A stretch of DNA of 64,000 bases from Flavobacteriaceae bacterium GF1. GTDB lineage: Bacteria; Bacteroidota; Bacteroidia; Flavobacteriales; Flavobacteriaceae. Shown piece after piece: positions 16,392 through 24,175 of the stretch. The notes beneath the pieces were generated by a model. That model was not told where the DNA came from. It saw only the letters and a program-made list of their open reading frames with translations, and made no database searches. Position numbers and translations under genes: made by a program. Numbering within the stretch: position 1 is the first letter of the stretch; each line of letters starts with the position of its first letter. The stretch is from contig WNKP01000003.1 of the NCBI GenBank assembly GCA_009797885.1, positions 186,001 through 250,000 on the forward strand, written 5' to 3'.

Positions 16392-17078
16392 TCAAAAAAG
16401 ATGATTTATAAAAACACCATAATTCTGTTCCGATTGCCTTTCGGGACCATAACTATCAATATTGAGCCCTACACCAAAACTTGTCCTTTTTAATGAAATT
16501 CCCGCCCTTAAATAAAGCAGGCTCCTTTCGTGGGCCCCATCATCCAAGTTTTGATTGTATATGCCCTGGAACCTGGAATACAGCCTTAAACCTTCTGATA
16601 GTTTGGGCTTGTATTCCACAATACCTACCGTCTCAAAATTGATGGAGGGTGCCAGTTGCATATTGGGACTGAATAAGAACAGCCATGTAGGGTTGGCAGA
16701 AAAGAATTGAAAACCGGTAAATGGGACTGCTCCTTTGGAATAATGGAATTGTAATCCCGCTGTGGCGTACCATTTTTGTGAAAGACTATAGGTGAGGGCG
16801 TTGGAAATTACGATCTCATTATTGGACCTTCCGTTTTCATAGGGGACCAGTGCCGAGGCAACACCGAAGTATCCTAATTTGGTTCCTTTTTCAAAGGGGA
16901 GGTTCAAAATGCCCAGGAAGTATATTTCTTCATTACCGAACATTACCTCAATGGGTATCGGGGGATTGTCCGTTTTGGGGGCTTCCTGTCCTTCGGCTTG
17001 TATCATAAAGAGAAAAAATAGGGGAAAAGTAAATCGTAACGTCCGTAAACATTGATTTCTTAAACGTATAATAACCAT
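16392..17078 (-). CDS. Outer-membrane beta-barrel protein, unknown
   Basis: About 228 residues from the ATG complementary to 17076-17078; a longer frame starting at 17120 adds 14 unlikely residues. A signal peptide ends around the Q-A-E-G-Q region. The mature part alternates polar and aromatic/hydrophobic residues (LTYSLSQKWYATAGLQFHY, LRAGISLKRTSFGVGLNID) and the chain ends in Phe, as outer-membrane barrels do. No transporter family is recognised. It may be a small porin or a structural barrel. Confidence 0.68.
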   Translation of the reverse strand: MVIIRLRNQCLRTLRFTFPLFFLFMIQAEGQEAPKTDNPPIPIEVMFGNEEIYFLGILNLPFEKGTKLGYFGVASALVPYENGRSNNEIVISNALTYSLSQKWYATAGLQFHYSKGAVPFTGFQFFSANPTWLFLFSPNMQLAPSINFETVGIVEYKPKLSEGLRLYSRFQGIYNQNLDDGAHERSLLYLRAGISLKRTSFGVGLNIDSYGPERQSEQNYGVFINHLF

Positions 17079-17329
17079 AATATCCTTGTTTCTTAAAGCA
17101 GTGATTCCAAATAAAACCAAAAGCGATCCTTCAAAATTTTATGGTGGGTTGATGTACTCAATTTAGCAATTTCAATACCCGATATACCACATGATATGTT
17201 GCTTTTGGCCATAATGGATAACGTAGTGTCAAAACAGGAAAATCCAGTATAAGGCCACTTTTGGTGACAAACGGAGAAAAGAACTTTTGGCCGGGAGCCA
17301 TGCATGGCAACTGTTCGTTTACCTCTATT

Positions 17330-18196
17330 TTAGCTATGGTATTCCAAGGAAAACTGTTTTGGAGTTTTACCGGTTATTTCCTTGAACTGCCTATTAAAAT
17401 GGGAGATATTGTTGTAGCCTACCGTTTTTGCGATTTCCACAACCGTCTGATTATTGGAAATGAGGAGCCTGCTTGCCTTACCTATTCGGATTTCATTTAG
17501 GAACCTACTGAAGGTCTTACTGGTCCTGGATTTGAAATATCTGCAAAAAGATGACTTGGTGAGATGTAGCATTTCGGCCATTGCTTGAACACTGACTTCT
17601 TTGTGATAGTTCAACATGACATAATCATGCACCTTGCGTATTCGTTCCTGGTCCACCTGACTTGTTACCATATGGAATCCCTCTGAGGATAAGGGCAAAA
17701 GCTCCTTGGATTCGGCCAATACATTTAAAATATCCAGTAATAATAGGATACGTTCAAATCCTTTGGTCTGATAAAGGGTCTTAATTTTTTCTGCTACAAC
17801 CAAACGCGTTTTGCCGGTTATGAGGAGGCCTTTATTGCTCCGCGCCAAAAGCTTATTTATTTTAACGGTTTCGGGCAAGGAAAAGAGTGTTGTGGCAATT
17901 TTTTCAATCAAAAAATGAATAACGTATATATCTGATATTTTAGAACGGTCATTTTTATAAAAGTCATCATCATTCTTCCATACATGCGGTAGATTTGAAC
18001 CGATAAGCGCGATGTCCCCATCATGGAAATTTCCAATATGGTTGCCCACCAATCGAGTACCATAGCCCTTCTTCACATAAATGAGTTGATGCTCGGGATG
18101 GTAATGCCACGGGATATCAATATGCGGTATGACCTCTCTTTTTATGGCGAAGGAAGCATCTATGGAATGGGGTACTTTTTCTAATATGGGTTTCAT
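17330..18196 (-). CDS. AraC-family regulator with cupin domain
   Basis: About 288 residues. The start is placed at the ATG complementary to 18194-18196 (MKPILEKVPHS), because a longer frame to 18340 adds 48 residues unlike the family. The N-terminal cupin has IDIPWHYHPEHQLIYV (metal/ligand-binding HxH...E). The C-terminal pair of helix-turn-helix units is VQAMAEMLHLTKSSFCRYFK and VVEIAKTVGYNNISHFNRQFKEITGKTPKQF. Such proteins sense sugars or related ligands. It is downstream of, and on the same strand as, the serine hydrolase, with no close partner. Confidence 0.92.
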   Translation of the reverse strand: MKPILEKVPHSIDASFAIKREVIPHIDIPWHYHPEHQLIYVKKGYGTRLVGNHIGNFHDGDIALIGSNLPHVWKNDDDFYKNDRSKISDIYVIHFLIEKIATTLFSLPETVKINKLLARSNKGLLITGKTRLVVAEKIKTLYQTKGFERILLLLDILNVLAESKELLPLSSEGFHMVTSQVDQERIRKVHDYVMLNYHKEVSVQAMAEMLHLTKSSFCRYFKSRTSKTFSRFLNEIRIGKASRLLISNNQTVVEIAKTVGYNNISHFNRQFKEITGKTPKQFSLEYHS

Positions 18197-18439
18197 GAAG
18201 GGAAATATCCGGACCGCTTTATTGCCAGGGAATACTAAATTAAAGTATAGACATCGTATCCATTGATAGAATTGACTTTTTAACAGGCAATTGGCGGCTA
18301 TCATGGGAAAGAACCCACAACAGGGACTAAATGAAAGCAAGGAAAAAAGGGTTCATGCCCTTGAAATAAGCTCATTGGAAGAATGGGAAATAGAGAAAAC
18401 CAAATTCCTAAAAAACCTTCTTTTTACGACATTCCCATA

Positions 18440-20071
18440 TCAGTTTATTTTTAGGGCTTTTTTGGGTTTGCCCTGAAAAATGGTAAGCCCAACGACCGAA
18501 CCGTCTGCGTCTAAATCGAAGATCAATTGTGCATCGATGCTTTTCGCATAGAACCGTTCCCTATCCAACGGTAGGATTTCCTCCTTGTTCGGACCCATCT
18601 GACCAAATAGCGTGCCTTCTTCGGCTATCACCTTGAATACCCTCTTTGGGGAAAGGCGATATTCACCAAGATACTTTTCCAGCACATCCATGGGCAATGC
18701 TACGCTTTCAAAGGCAGTGACCTTACCATCCATTCTTTGCCATTTAACGGTGTTGTCCAATCCTTTCAATATAAAATCGTTGGTATCCTTTTTAAACACA
18801 AGGATGTCAAGGCTTGTACCTATTTGAAATTTGTGCGCTTCAAAAGGGATCAGTTGCGACTTTTCACCACCCTTACGGAAAAACACCAAACCACCGTCCT
18901 CGTATCGGATAATTCGTTCTGTCCCACCGGGTGAACTGTAACGCCCTTGAAGGGCCTTCAGTGCCTTTTTGGAAACCTTCTGCTTTTCAAACGTATAGGG
19001 ACTGTCCATAACAACGGCAGCCATTTTTGAAGCAGTCGTTTCAATGTCCCAGGAGCAGTCGCAATTGGTCAACATCGCGATGAATATCTTTTCGCGGGGG
19101 AGGGATATCGCATATGAGCTAAATCCGTTTACCGTGCCTCCGTGTTTTAGGGTCGGACTATCCTGAATCTGGCCCAAACGAAGTCCATAACCATAGTTTG
19201 TGGCCTGCCCATTGTTCAAAAGGTAAGGAGAACGGACCTTGGTTTTACTTTCTTTGGTGAGGACTTTGTTTTCCATAATGGCCTGGTTCCAAATGAAAAG
19301 GTCATCCACTGTGGAAAGCAAGGAGCCTCCTGCGTAAGGCAAGGTCATACTCAGAAAAGCCGTATTGCGGTAAGCTCCATTTTCCCAGCTGTATCCAGGT
19401 ACCCGATTTTCAATAATTTTGGACGAACTATCATACCCTGTATGCTTCATCCCCAGCGGTTGGAAGAAAGTTTCCTCGAGGAATTGTCCATAGGTTTGGC
19501 CAGTGACGGATTCGATAATATGACCCAGAATAATATAGCCTGAATTGTTGTACTTGAATTCATCTCCGGGAGCAAAATCCATTGGTTCGTCCTTAAAAAA
19601 GTTAATCAGTTCCAGGGGCGTATGATCCTTTCTTCGTATGTCTCCCTTGAACTTGGGCATGGCGGTATAATTAGCTATGCCTGAAGTATGGGTAAGGAGG
19701 TGCTCAATGGTGATGGTATGGCCAAGGGTAGGGTAATCCCCAATGTATTTCGTGATATCTTCCTTTACTGAAAGTTTTCCCTCTTCCTGGAGTTTTAAAA
19801 TGGCAGCGGCCGTGAATTGTTTTGTAAGGGAACCTATTCGGTGTATATGTCCAGGTTCCATCTTCACAAGGAGTTCCCTATTGGCCATTCCAAAAGCTTT
19901 TCGGTACAGGACACTTCCGTTTTTGGCGATTAGCACCGTCCCTCCCGTGGTTGTTTCTGAAAATTCGGTCAATAATGCGTCCAAAGCTGCTTCATACTGC
20001 TGCGCAGCAATGGGTGGAAGCCAAAGGGTGAGAAAAATGAAGGACAAAACGATAGGGGAGTGGATTTTCAT
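18440..20071 (-). CDS. Class C beta-lactamase-like serine hydrolase
   Basis: 543 residues with a signal peptide (LWLPPIAA-QQ). The penicillin-recognising fold shows S81-LTK84 (SxxK), Y174-N-N176 (YxN) and KHGG (HxG-type third motif, about residue 310). After residue 360 a C-terminal beta-rich domain of about 180 residues follows, as in many Bacteroidota family members. These are usually periplasmic peptidases or esterases rather than drug-resistance enzymes. A perfect 22-bp palindrome 41 bp upstream of the start may regulate it. Confidence 0.9.
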   Translation of the reverse strand: MKIHSPIVLSFIFLTLWLPPIAAQQYEAALDALLTEFSETTTGGTVLIAKNGSVLYRKAFGMANRELLVKMEPGHIHRIGSLTKQFTAAAILKLQEEGKLSVKEDITKYIGDYPTLGHTITIEHLLTHTSGIANYTAMPKFKGDIRRKDHTPLELINFFKDEPMDFAPGDEFKYNNSGYIILGHIIESVTGQTYGQFLEETFFQPLGMKHTGYDSSSKIIENRVPGYSWENGAYRNTAFLSMTLPYAGGSLLSTVDDLFIWNQAIMENKVLTKESKTKVRSPYLLNNGQATNYGYGLRLGQIQDSPTLKHGGTVNGFSSYAISLPREKIFIAMLTNCDCSWDIETTASKMAAVVMDSPYTFEKQKVSKKALKALQGRYSSPGGTERIIRYEDGGLVFFRKGGEKSQLIPFEAHKFQIGTSLDILVFKKDTNDFILKGLDNTVKWQRMDGKVTAFESVALPMDVLEKYLGEYRLSPKRVFKVIAEEGTLFGQMGPNKEEILPLDRERFYAKSIDAQLIFDLDADGSVVGLTIFQGKPKKALKIN

Positions 20072-20111
20072 GGATGGGTTTTTTGATGATGATTGTTATG
20101 GGAGTAACAGA

Positions 20112-20133
20112 AAGTCGGTTTTAAAACCGACTT
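20112..20133. repeat. Perfect 22-bp palindrome
   Basis: The half-site AAGTCGGTTTT is followed at once by its reverse complement (no loop). It lies 41 bp upstream of the serine-hydrolase start and 41 bp downstream of the sulfatase relic. The perfect dyad without a loop fits a dimeric-protein operator better than a terminator. Confidence 0.5.
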
Positions 20134-20173
20134 GGCCTATACCTAAAGATAGGTCTAGGGAATCCCGTATTTG

Positions 20174-20296
20174 TTACAGGTGATTGCCGTGTAACCTCGC
20201 TTTTGGCATACCGGTAAAACAATTCAAATCACCATAGCCCAAATCGTTGGCAAAAGAAAAAGCGATATTGGGGGCGAATCCTTTTGTTATGCCCAT
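20174..20296 (-). pseudogene. Relic of a sulfatase N-terminus
   Basis: From the ATG complementary to 20294-20296, 40 codons read PNIAFSFANDLGYGDLNC in the middle, which matches the standard first strand of type I sulfatases (PNIIFILADDLGYGDL). The first metal-binding Asp is Asn here, and the frame stops after 40 codons. Just upstream, in another frame, sequence reads like a signal peptide (GILMVLLCGTTLWA), which suggests a frameshift. The rest of the gene is missing. It lies between the serine hydrolase and an intact sulfatase, so it is probably a dead member of the same locus. Confidence 0.6.
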
Positions 20297-20376
20297 AGGG
20301 TTGTCCCACAAAGCAATACCATTAAAATACCCGAGGCAATTTTGTGGATTCCGGGAAAGGTACTATGATTACAAGA

Positions 20377-22107
20377 TCAATTCGTCTCAAATTCTACCAG
20401 ATCGCTGGGTTTGTATCCAATGCGGTGGGCCCGGGCCACAAGTATCTTGTTATCCTCACTTTTAAGGGGCGAAGTGTATACGTTCCAGGAATCCTTTGGT
20501 TCCTCATTGGGGGAGAGCCATTGATAACCAATGGCCGCGCCGGGTGTTGGGGATTCAAGTTGGAACAAGTTGCTTTTTTTAATAAAATCCGGAGCAGCAG
20601 TTTGGGGTTGGCTCCAGTAATCTCCTATTTTTTCAAGATATTCGGTTTCAGGTACAAGACCTTGATCTTTGGTGTGCTGTATCCACCCGTCAAGCGCGGC
20701 CCGAAGTTCTTGGAGTTTATCGGTATAGGAAACATCATTGATTAAATTTTGAAGTTCATCGGGATCGTTCCACGTATCAAACAACTCCTCGCGGTCTTTT
20801 TCCGGTCTGAACCACTGCAGTTGCTGCACATTCAGACTATCCTTTTGGTGCAATCGCAACAGTTCCTGCATGATATCCATGTTTTCCCTGAATTTTATGG
20901 GAAGGTAATAGGGCCGATCGGGCAGCAGGTTTCTAACGTATTTGTATCGCGTGTCCCTAACCGCCCTTATCCTATCATGTTGGCGATCAAAACGGTCCGC
21001 CGCAGCATAAATGTATGTTCTGGGTCGGGTATCCTGATGTGATCCCATCCAAGCCAGGCCATCGGTATATTCTGGATTGGGGAGGCCGGCCAATGACAGC
21101 AATGTGGGCTTAAAATCCACAAAACTAATGAGTTGATGGTCACTCCGCCCTGCAAATTGCCCGTTTGGAAATCGAATTAACATGGGGACCTTTATTCCAG
21201 AATCGTAAATGGTACGTTTTGACCTCGGAAGGGGTCCGCCGTGATCGGTATACCAGAAAACAATGGTTTTTTCCAAAAGACCTTCATCCTCCAGTTCTTT
21301 TAAGAGCACACCTACTTGATGGTCCATTTCCTTGATATTGGAATACATTCGGCGAACGTCTTTTTTGGCAAGGGGCGTTTTTGGCCAATACGGTTCCATA
21401 GGAACATCCAAGCTATTGTCCACCCAAAGGGAATCTTTGGCTTTGGTCCAGATTTTGGACTCATGGGTTACCATTAGGTTGAAGATAGCGAAGAAGGGTT
21501 GGTCTTTGGGACGATTTTTCCAATGCGCTTTATCACTGCTTTCATCCCATGCCGTCAACTCACACCTAAATTGATAATCCTCTTTACGATTATTGGTGCA
21601 ATAATAACCTGCACGCCTAAGGTAATCGCTATGCATGTGCACGCCTGCCGGTGGTTTGGCCTCATATACCGGACTGTACTTTTGTTGGTGATTTCGCAAT
21701 GCCTCATCTTTGATCTTAAAACTGAACCATGGTCCTGTACGCATATGCATGGCCCCTATGCGTGTAGGGTACATGCCCGTGGCAATGGCGGCACGGCTGG
21801 GAGCACAGACCCCCGCCGGGCTATATACATTGGTATATTTGACTCCTTCTTTTGCCAATCTGCTAAGATTTGGAGTGGCTACGGTGGAGTCCCCGTACAT
21901 GGGCAGATAGGGACTTAAATCTTCTGCAACGATCCAAACAATGTTGGGCCGTTCTGGAAGCGTTAAACTTGAATAATCGATCGGTGAGGAGGAATTTTGT
22001 TGTGCTGCTACGTGAAAGCACAACAAAAAGCAGAACAGGGACACCCCTAATTTGGAGGTGTTATTCGGCAGAACGGATTTTACTGCGCTTTGATATGCCA
22101 TTTTCAT
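20377..22107 (-). CDS. Type I (S1 family) sulfatase
   Basis: About 576 residues from the ATG complementary to 22105-22107; a longer frame to 22179 overlaps the upstream gene more deeply. A signal peptide ends near CFHVAA-QQ. The formylglycine motif C-x-P-S-R is present as VCAPSRAA (about residue 101), with metal ligands in AEDLSPY and WYTDHGGPLPR. It hydrolyses sulfate esters on a carbohydrate after conversion of the Cys to formylglycine by a maturase not seen in this window. It overlaps the GH43 gene by 47 nt, so the two are co-transcribed. The exact sulfatase subfamily cannot be set by eye. Confidence 0.93.
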   Translation of the reverse strand: MKMAYQSAVKSVLPNNTSKLGVSLFCFLLCFHVAAQQNSSSPIDYSSLTLPERPNIVWIVAEDLSPYLPMYGDSTVATPNLSRLAKEGVKYTNVYSPAGVCAPSRAAIATGMYPTRIGAMHMRTGPWFSFKIKDEALRNHQQKYSPVYEAKPPAGVHMHSDYLRRAGYYCTNNRKEDYQFRCELTAWDESSDKAHWKNRPKDQPFFAIFNLMVTHESKIWTKAKDSLWVDNSLDVPMEPYWPKTPLAKKDVRRMYSNIKEMDHQVGVLLKELEDEGLLEKTIVFWYTDHGGPLPRSKRTIYDSGIKVPMLIRFPNGQFAGRSDHQLISFVDFKPTLLSLAGLPNPEYTDGLAWMGSHQDTRPRTYIYAAADRFDRQHDRIRAVRDTRYKYVRNLLPDRPYYLPIKFRENMDIMQELLRLHQKDSLNVQQLQWFRPEKDREELFDTWNDPDELQNLINDVSYTDKLQELRAALDGWIQHTKDQGLVPETEYLEKIGDYWSQPQTAAPDFIKKSNLFQLESPTPGAAIGYQWLSPNEEPKDSWNVYTSPLKSEDNKILVARAHRIGYKPSDLVEFETN

Positions 22108-23884
22108 TAAAAGCTTCGATTTGAAAGTAATATCGCTGTTCGGTAGTAAGTGCGCGTAATTCATAATTGGGCTGCTCATATATTTGGGCCGAAAGATTTA
22201 ATTTTTCAGGGTGGATTCCCCAGTAGATGACATAGCCGGTAGCGTTCTTCACGGCGTCCCAAGTGAGATTTGCGTTTCTTCGATCTTTTTGCCGCATAAC
22301 CTCAAAATTTTTAGGACTTCGCGGTACTTTCCCACCTCCCTTGCCAAAAACCCTTAATTCCGATATAGCAAGATACGCATTCGTACAATATATATGTTCA
22401 TATCGAATGTACCTTGCGGTTTCCGGACGTTTCAATTCAATGTAGGCGTGGGGCATATCCCGTTCATTTTTGGAATGGTCCGCGATGACCTTCCAATTTT
22501 TCCCATCCAAGGAAGCTTTGATTCGGAACTGCTGCCTTAAGGTATCGGGCCGACCAAAAACAGTACTCTTATAATCCTGGAAATTGATTTGGATGGCCCT
22601 GACTTCACTTGTTTTTTCCAAATCGATTTCCACGTAAATGGAATCGTTGTTTGCTTGGGAAACCCAGTATGAACGGATTTCCTCATCGTTGATTCGGTTG
22701 ATTCCAAAGTCCGTAATCTGTTCCTGCATATAGCCTTGGTTACTTTCGTCCACCACATTTGGGGAACCCTCCACCAAGGGGGAATTGGTCCTTACGGGTT
22801 TTTCATAGGAAAGTAACATCCAACCCGTAAAGCGGTTTTTATGGTTCTCCACCGTTGTTCCAGGTAAGTAATGCGGATAATCACCGTAGGCCGTGTTTAC
22901 ATACATTTGACCGTTATCGGGTTCAAAACCTGCCGGGTACATTCCCAGCCTCCGTTCAAACTTATAATTTACCGAAATGGCCATGGTGGCAAAATGCCAA
23001 TAATTTCCATTATTATCCTTTACTGTACTCCCATGGCCAGAGCCTTTCAGGAAACCACCGGGTTTATATGAAATAGGATTGTAGGGAGCGTATTCAAAGG
23101 GCCCCAGTGGATTTTTACTGGTGTAAACACCATCTGCATATACGTTCCACTGGGTGCCCGGGGCCCCATATTCCAAATAATAAGTATCGTTGTGCTTCAT
23201 CATCCATGGACCTTCTATAAAAGGTTTTAAATCCGAACGATGGTCCTGCCCAAAACGCTCCCATCCATGCTTTTCAGGTTGAAGGTTAAAAAGGTCGGTT
23301 TGCCCACCTTTGGGAATGTAAAAGTTATCCGAATCCAATTCCACACCTCGTATGGGCCATTTATTGGAAGATTCTTCGTACAGGTAAACCTTACCATCAT
23401 CATCAACAAAAAGATTGGGGTCCTGCACGCCACCAGGTACATTGATTACCGCAAAATTGGTTCTCCAATCCCCCAATTCGGGGTTGTTGGTTTCAATTAC
23501 TGCACCACGCCCCGAAGGATCTCCCAGAAGTATAATTTTATCATCCTTTACCGCAGCAGCCGGGGCATTGCAGCCATTGAAGTACCAGCTCTGTGGTCTT
23601 ATAAAAGTCCAGTTGCCCATATCCTCCGAGCTCCAATACCCATGTGAACGTGTAACGAACATATAGAATTTGCCCTTAAAATTTACTACTGCCGGATCGG
23701 CACCGGAGCGATAGGATACATTGTTCCTAGCACGATAATGTGACATGTATGAGTAATCAATATCCAAGGGATTGCAATACGTACCATACTTTTTTGTGGA
23801 ATCCCCGTTTTGGGGGAACACGCTAAAAGCTGTTACGAATACCATGAAAAGCACTTGGAAAACTGTGGAAGGATTTTTTATCAA
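22061..23884 (-). CDS. GH43-family glycosidase with C-terminal carbohydrate-binding and FN3-like regions
   Basis: 607 residues with a signal peptide (VTAFSVFP-Q). The five-bladed GH43 domain covers about 35-370, with base Asp63 (SGADPAVV), pKa-modulating Asp155 (GGVQDPNLF) and acid Glu223 (FIEGPWMMKH), the classic triad. Residues about 400-510 look like an F5/8-type galactose-binding module (IYVEIDLEKTSEVRAIQINF, ARYIRYEHIYC). Residues 520-600 look like an FN3 module (ANLTWDAVKNATGYVIYW). GH43 enzymes cleave arabinosides, xylosides or galactosides; the substrate is not set. It is divergent from the propeller regulator and leads a unit with the sulfatase. Confidence 0.9.
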   Translation of the reverse strand: MIKNPSTVFQVLFMVFVTAFSVFPQNGDSTKKYGTYCNPLDIDYSYMSHYRARNNVSYRSGADPAVVNFKGKFYMFVTRSHGYWSSEDMGNWTFIRPQSWYFNGCNAPAAAVKDDKIILLGDPSGRGAVIETNNPELGDWRTNFAVINVPGGVQDPNLFVDDDGKVYLYEESSNKWPIRGVELDSDNFYIPKGGQTDLFNLQPEKHGWERFGQDHRSDLKPFIEGPWMMKHNDTYYLEYGAPGTQWNVYADGVYTSKNPLGPFEYAPYNPISYKPGGFLKGSGHGSTVKDNNGNYWHFATMAISVNYKFERRLGMYPAGFEPDNGQMYVNTAYGDYPHYLPGTTVENHKNRFTGWMLLSYEKPVRTNSPLVEGSPNVVDESNQGYMQEQITDFGINRINDEEIRSYWVSQANNDSIYVEIDLEKTSEVRAIQINFQDYKSTVFGRPDTLRQQFRIKASLDGKNWKVIADHSKNERDMPHAYIELKRPETARYIRYEHIYCTNAYLAISELRVFGKGGGKVPRSPKNFEVMRQKDRRNANLTWDAVKNATGYVIYWGIHPEKLNLSAQIYEQPNYELRALTTEQRYYFQIEAFNENGISKRSKIRSAE

Positions 23885-23946
23885 AGCAAGGATATTTAGG
23901 TTAAGGCCAACATCAAGATAGAAAATATGAATTATTTAAAATGCAG

Positions 23947-24059
23947 TTCAACTACATTTCAACTACTTCATGCCAAAAGGGTTGAAAAGAAAAGGGCAGA
24001 ATCCAGCTCTTATGCGAAAAGTTTGTCACTATAGACAAACCTGATGTAGTAATGATGTA
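23947..24059. promoter_or_regulatory. Candidate regulator-binding repeats in the GH43/regulator divergent region
   Basis: Three signals are packed here. TTCAACTAC occurs twice 11 bp apart (23947-23955, 23958-23966). An inverted repeat GTTTGTC-N6-GACAAAC spans 24021-24040. TGATGTA occurs twice 11 bp apart (24042-24048, 24053-24059). The last motif recurs in inverted orientation upstream of susC, and TTCAACTAC recurs there too, so these are likely sites of the locus regulator. Confidence 0.55.
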
Positions 24060-24112
24060 TAAATTGCATTGGTCTAGATGGATATGGGTTATCTTTTCAG
24101 TTTTTCAATCCC

Positions 24113-24120
24113 TAGCTTTG
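24113..24120 (+). promoter_or_regulatory. Bacteroidota -7 promoter element
   Basis: TAGCTTTG fits the TAnnTTTG consensus of the Bacteroidota primary sigma factor and lies 56 bp upstream of the regulator ATG at 24176. No clear -33 TTG is seen, so it is only a probable promoter. Confidence 0.45.
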
Positions 24121-24175
24121 TATATTGAATTAAGGTTAACGTAAGGTGTTTAAAACTTAAACACACTTAGTGGAG

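Noticed and set aside
17093-17305. 70-residue minus-strand open frame between the barrel and AraC genes
   Set aside because: Composition not protein-like, overlaps the barrel gene's leader, no family.
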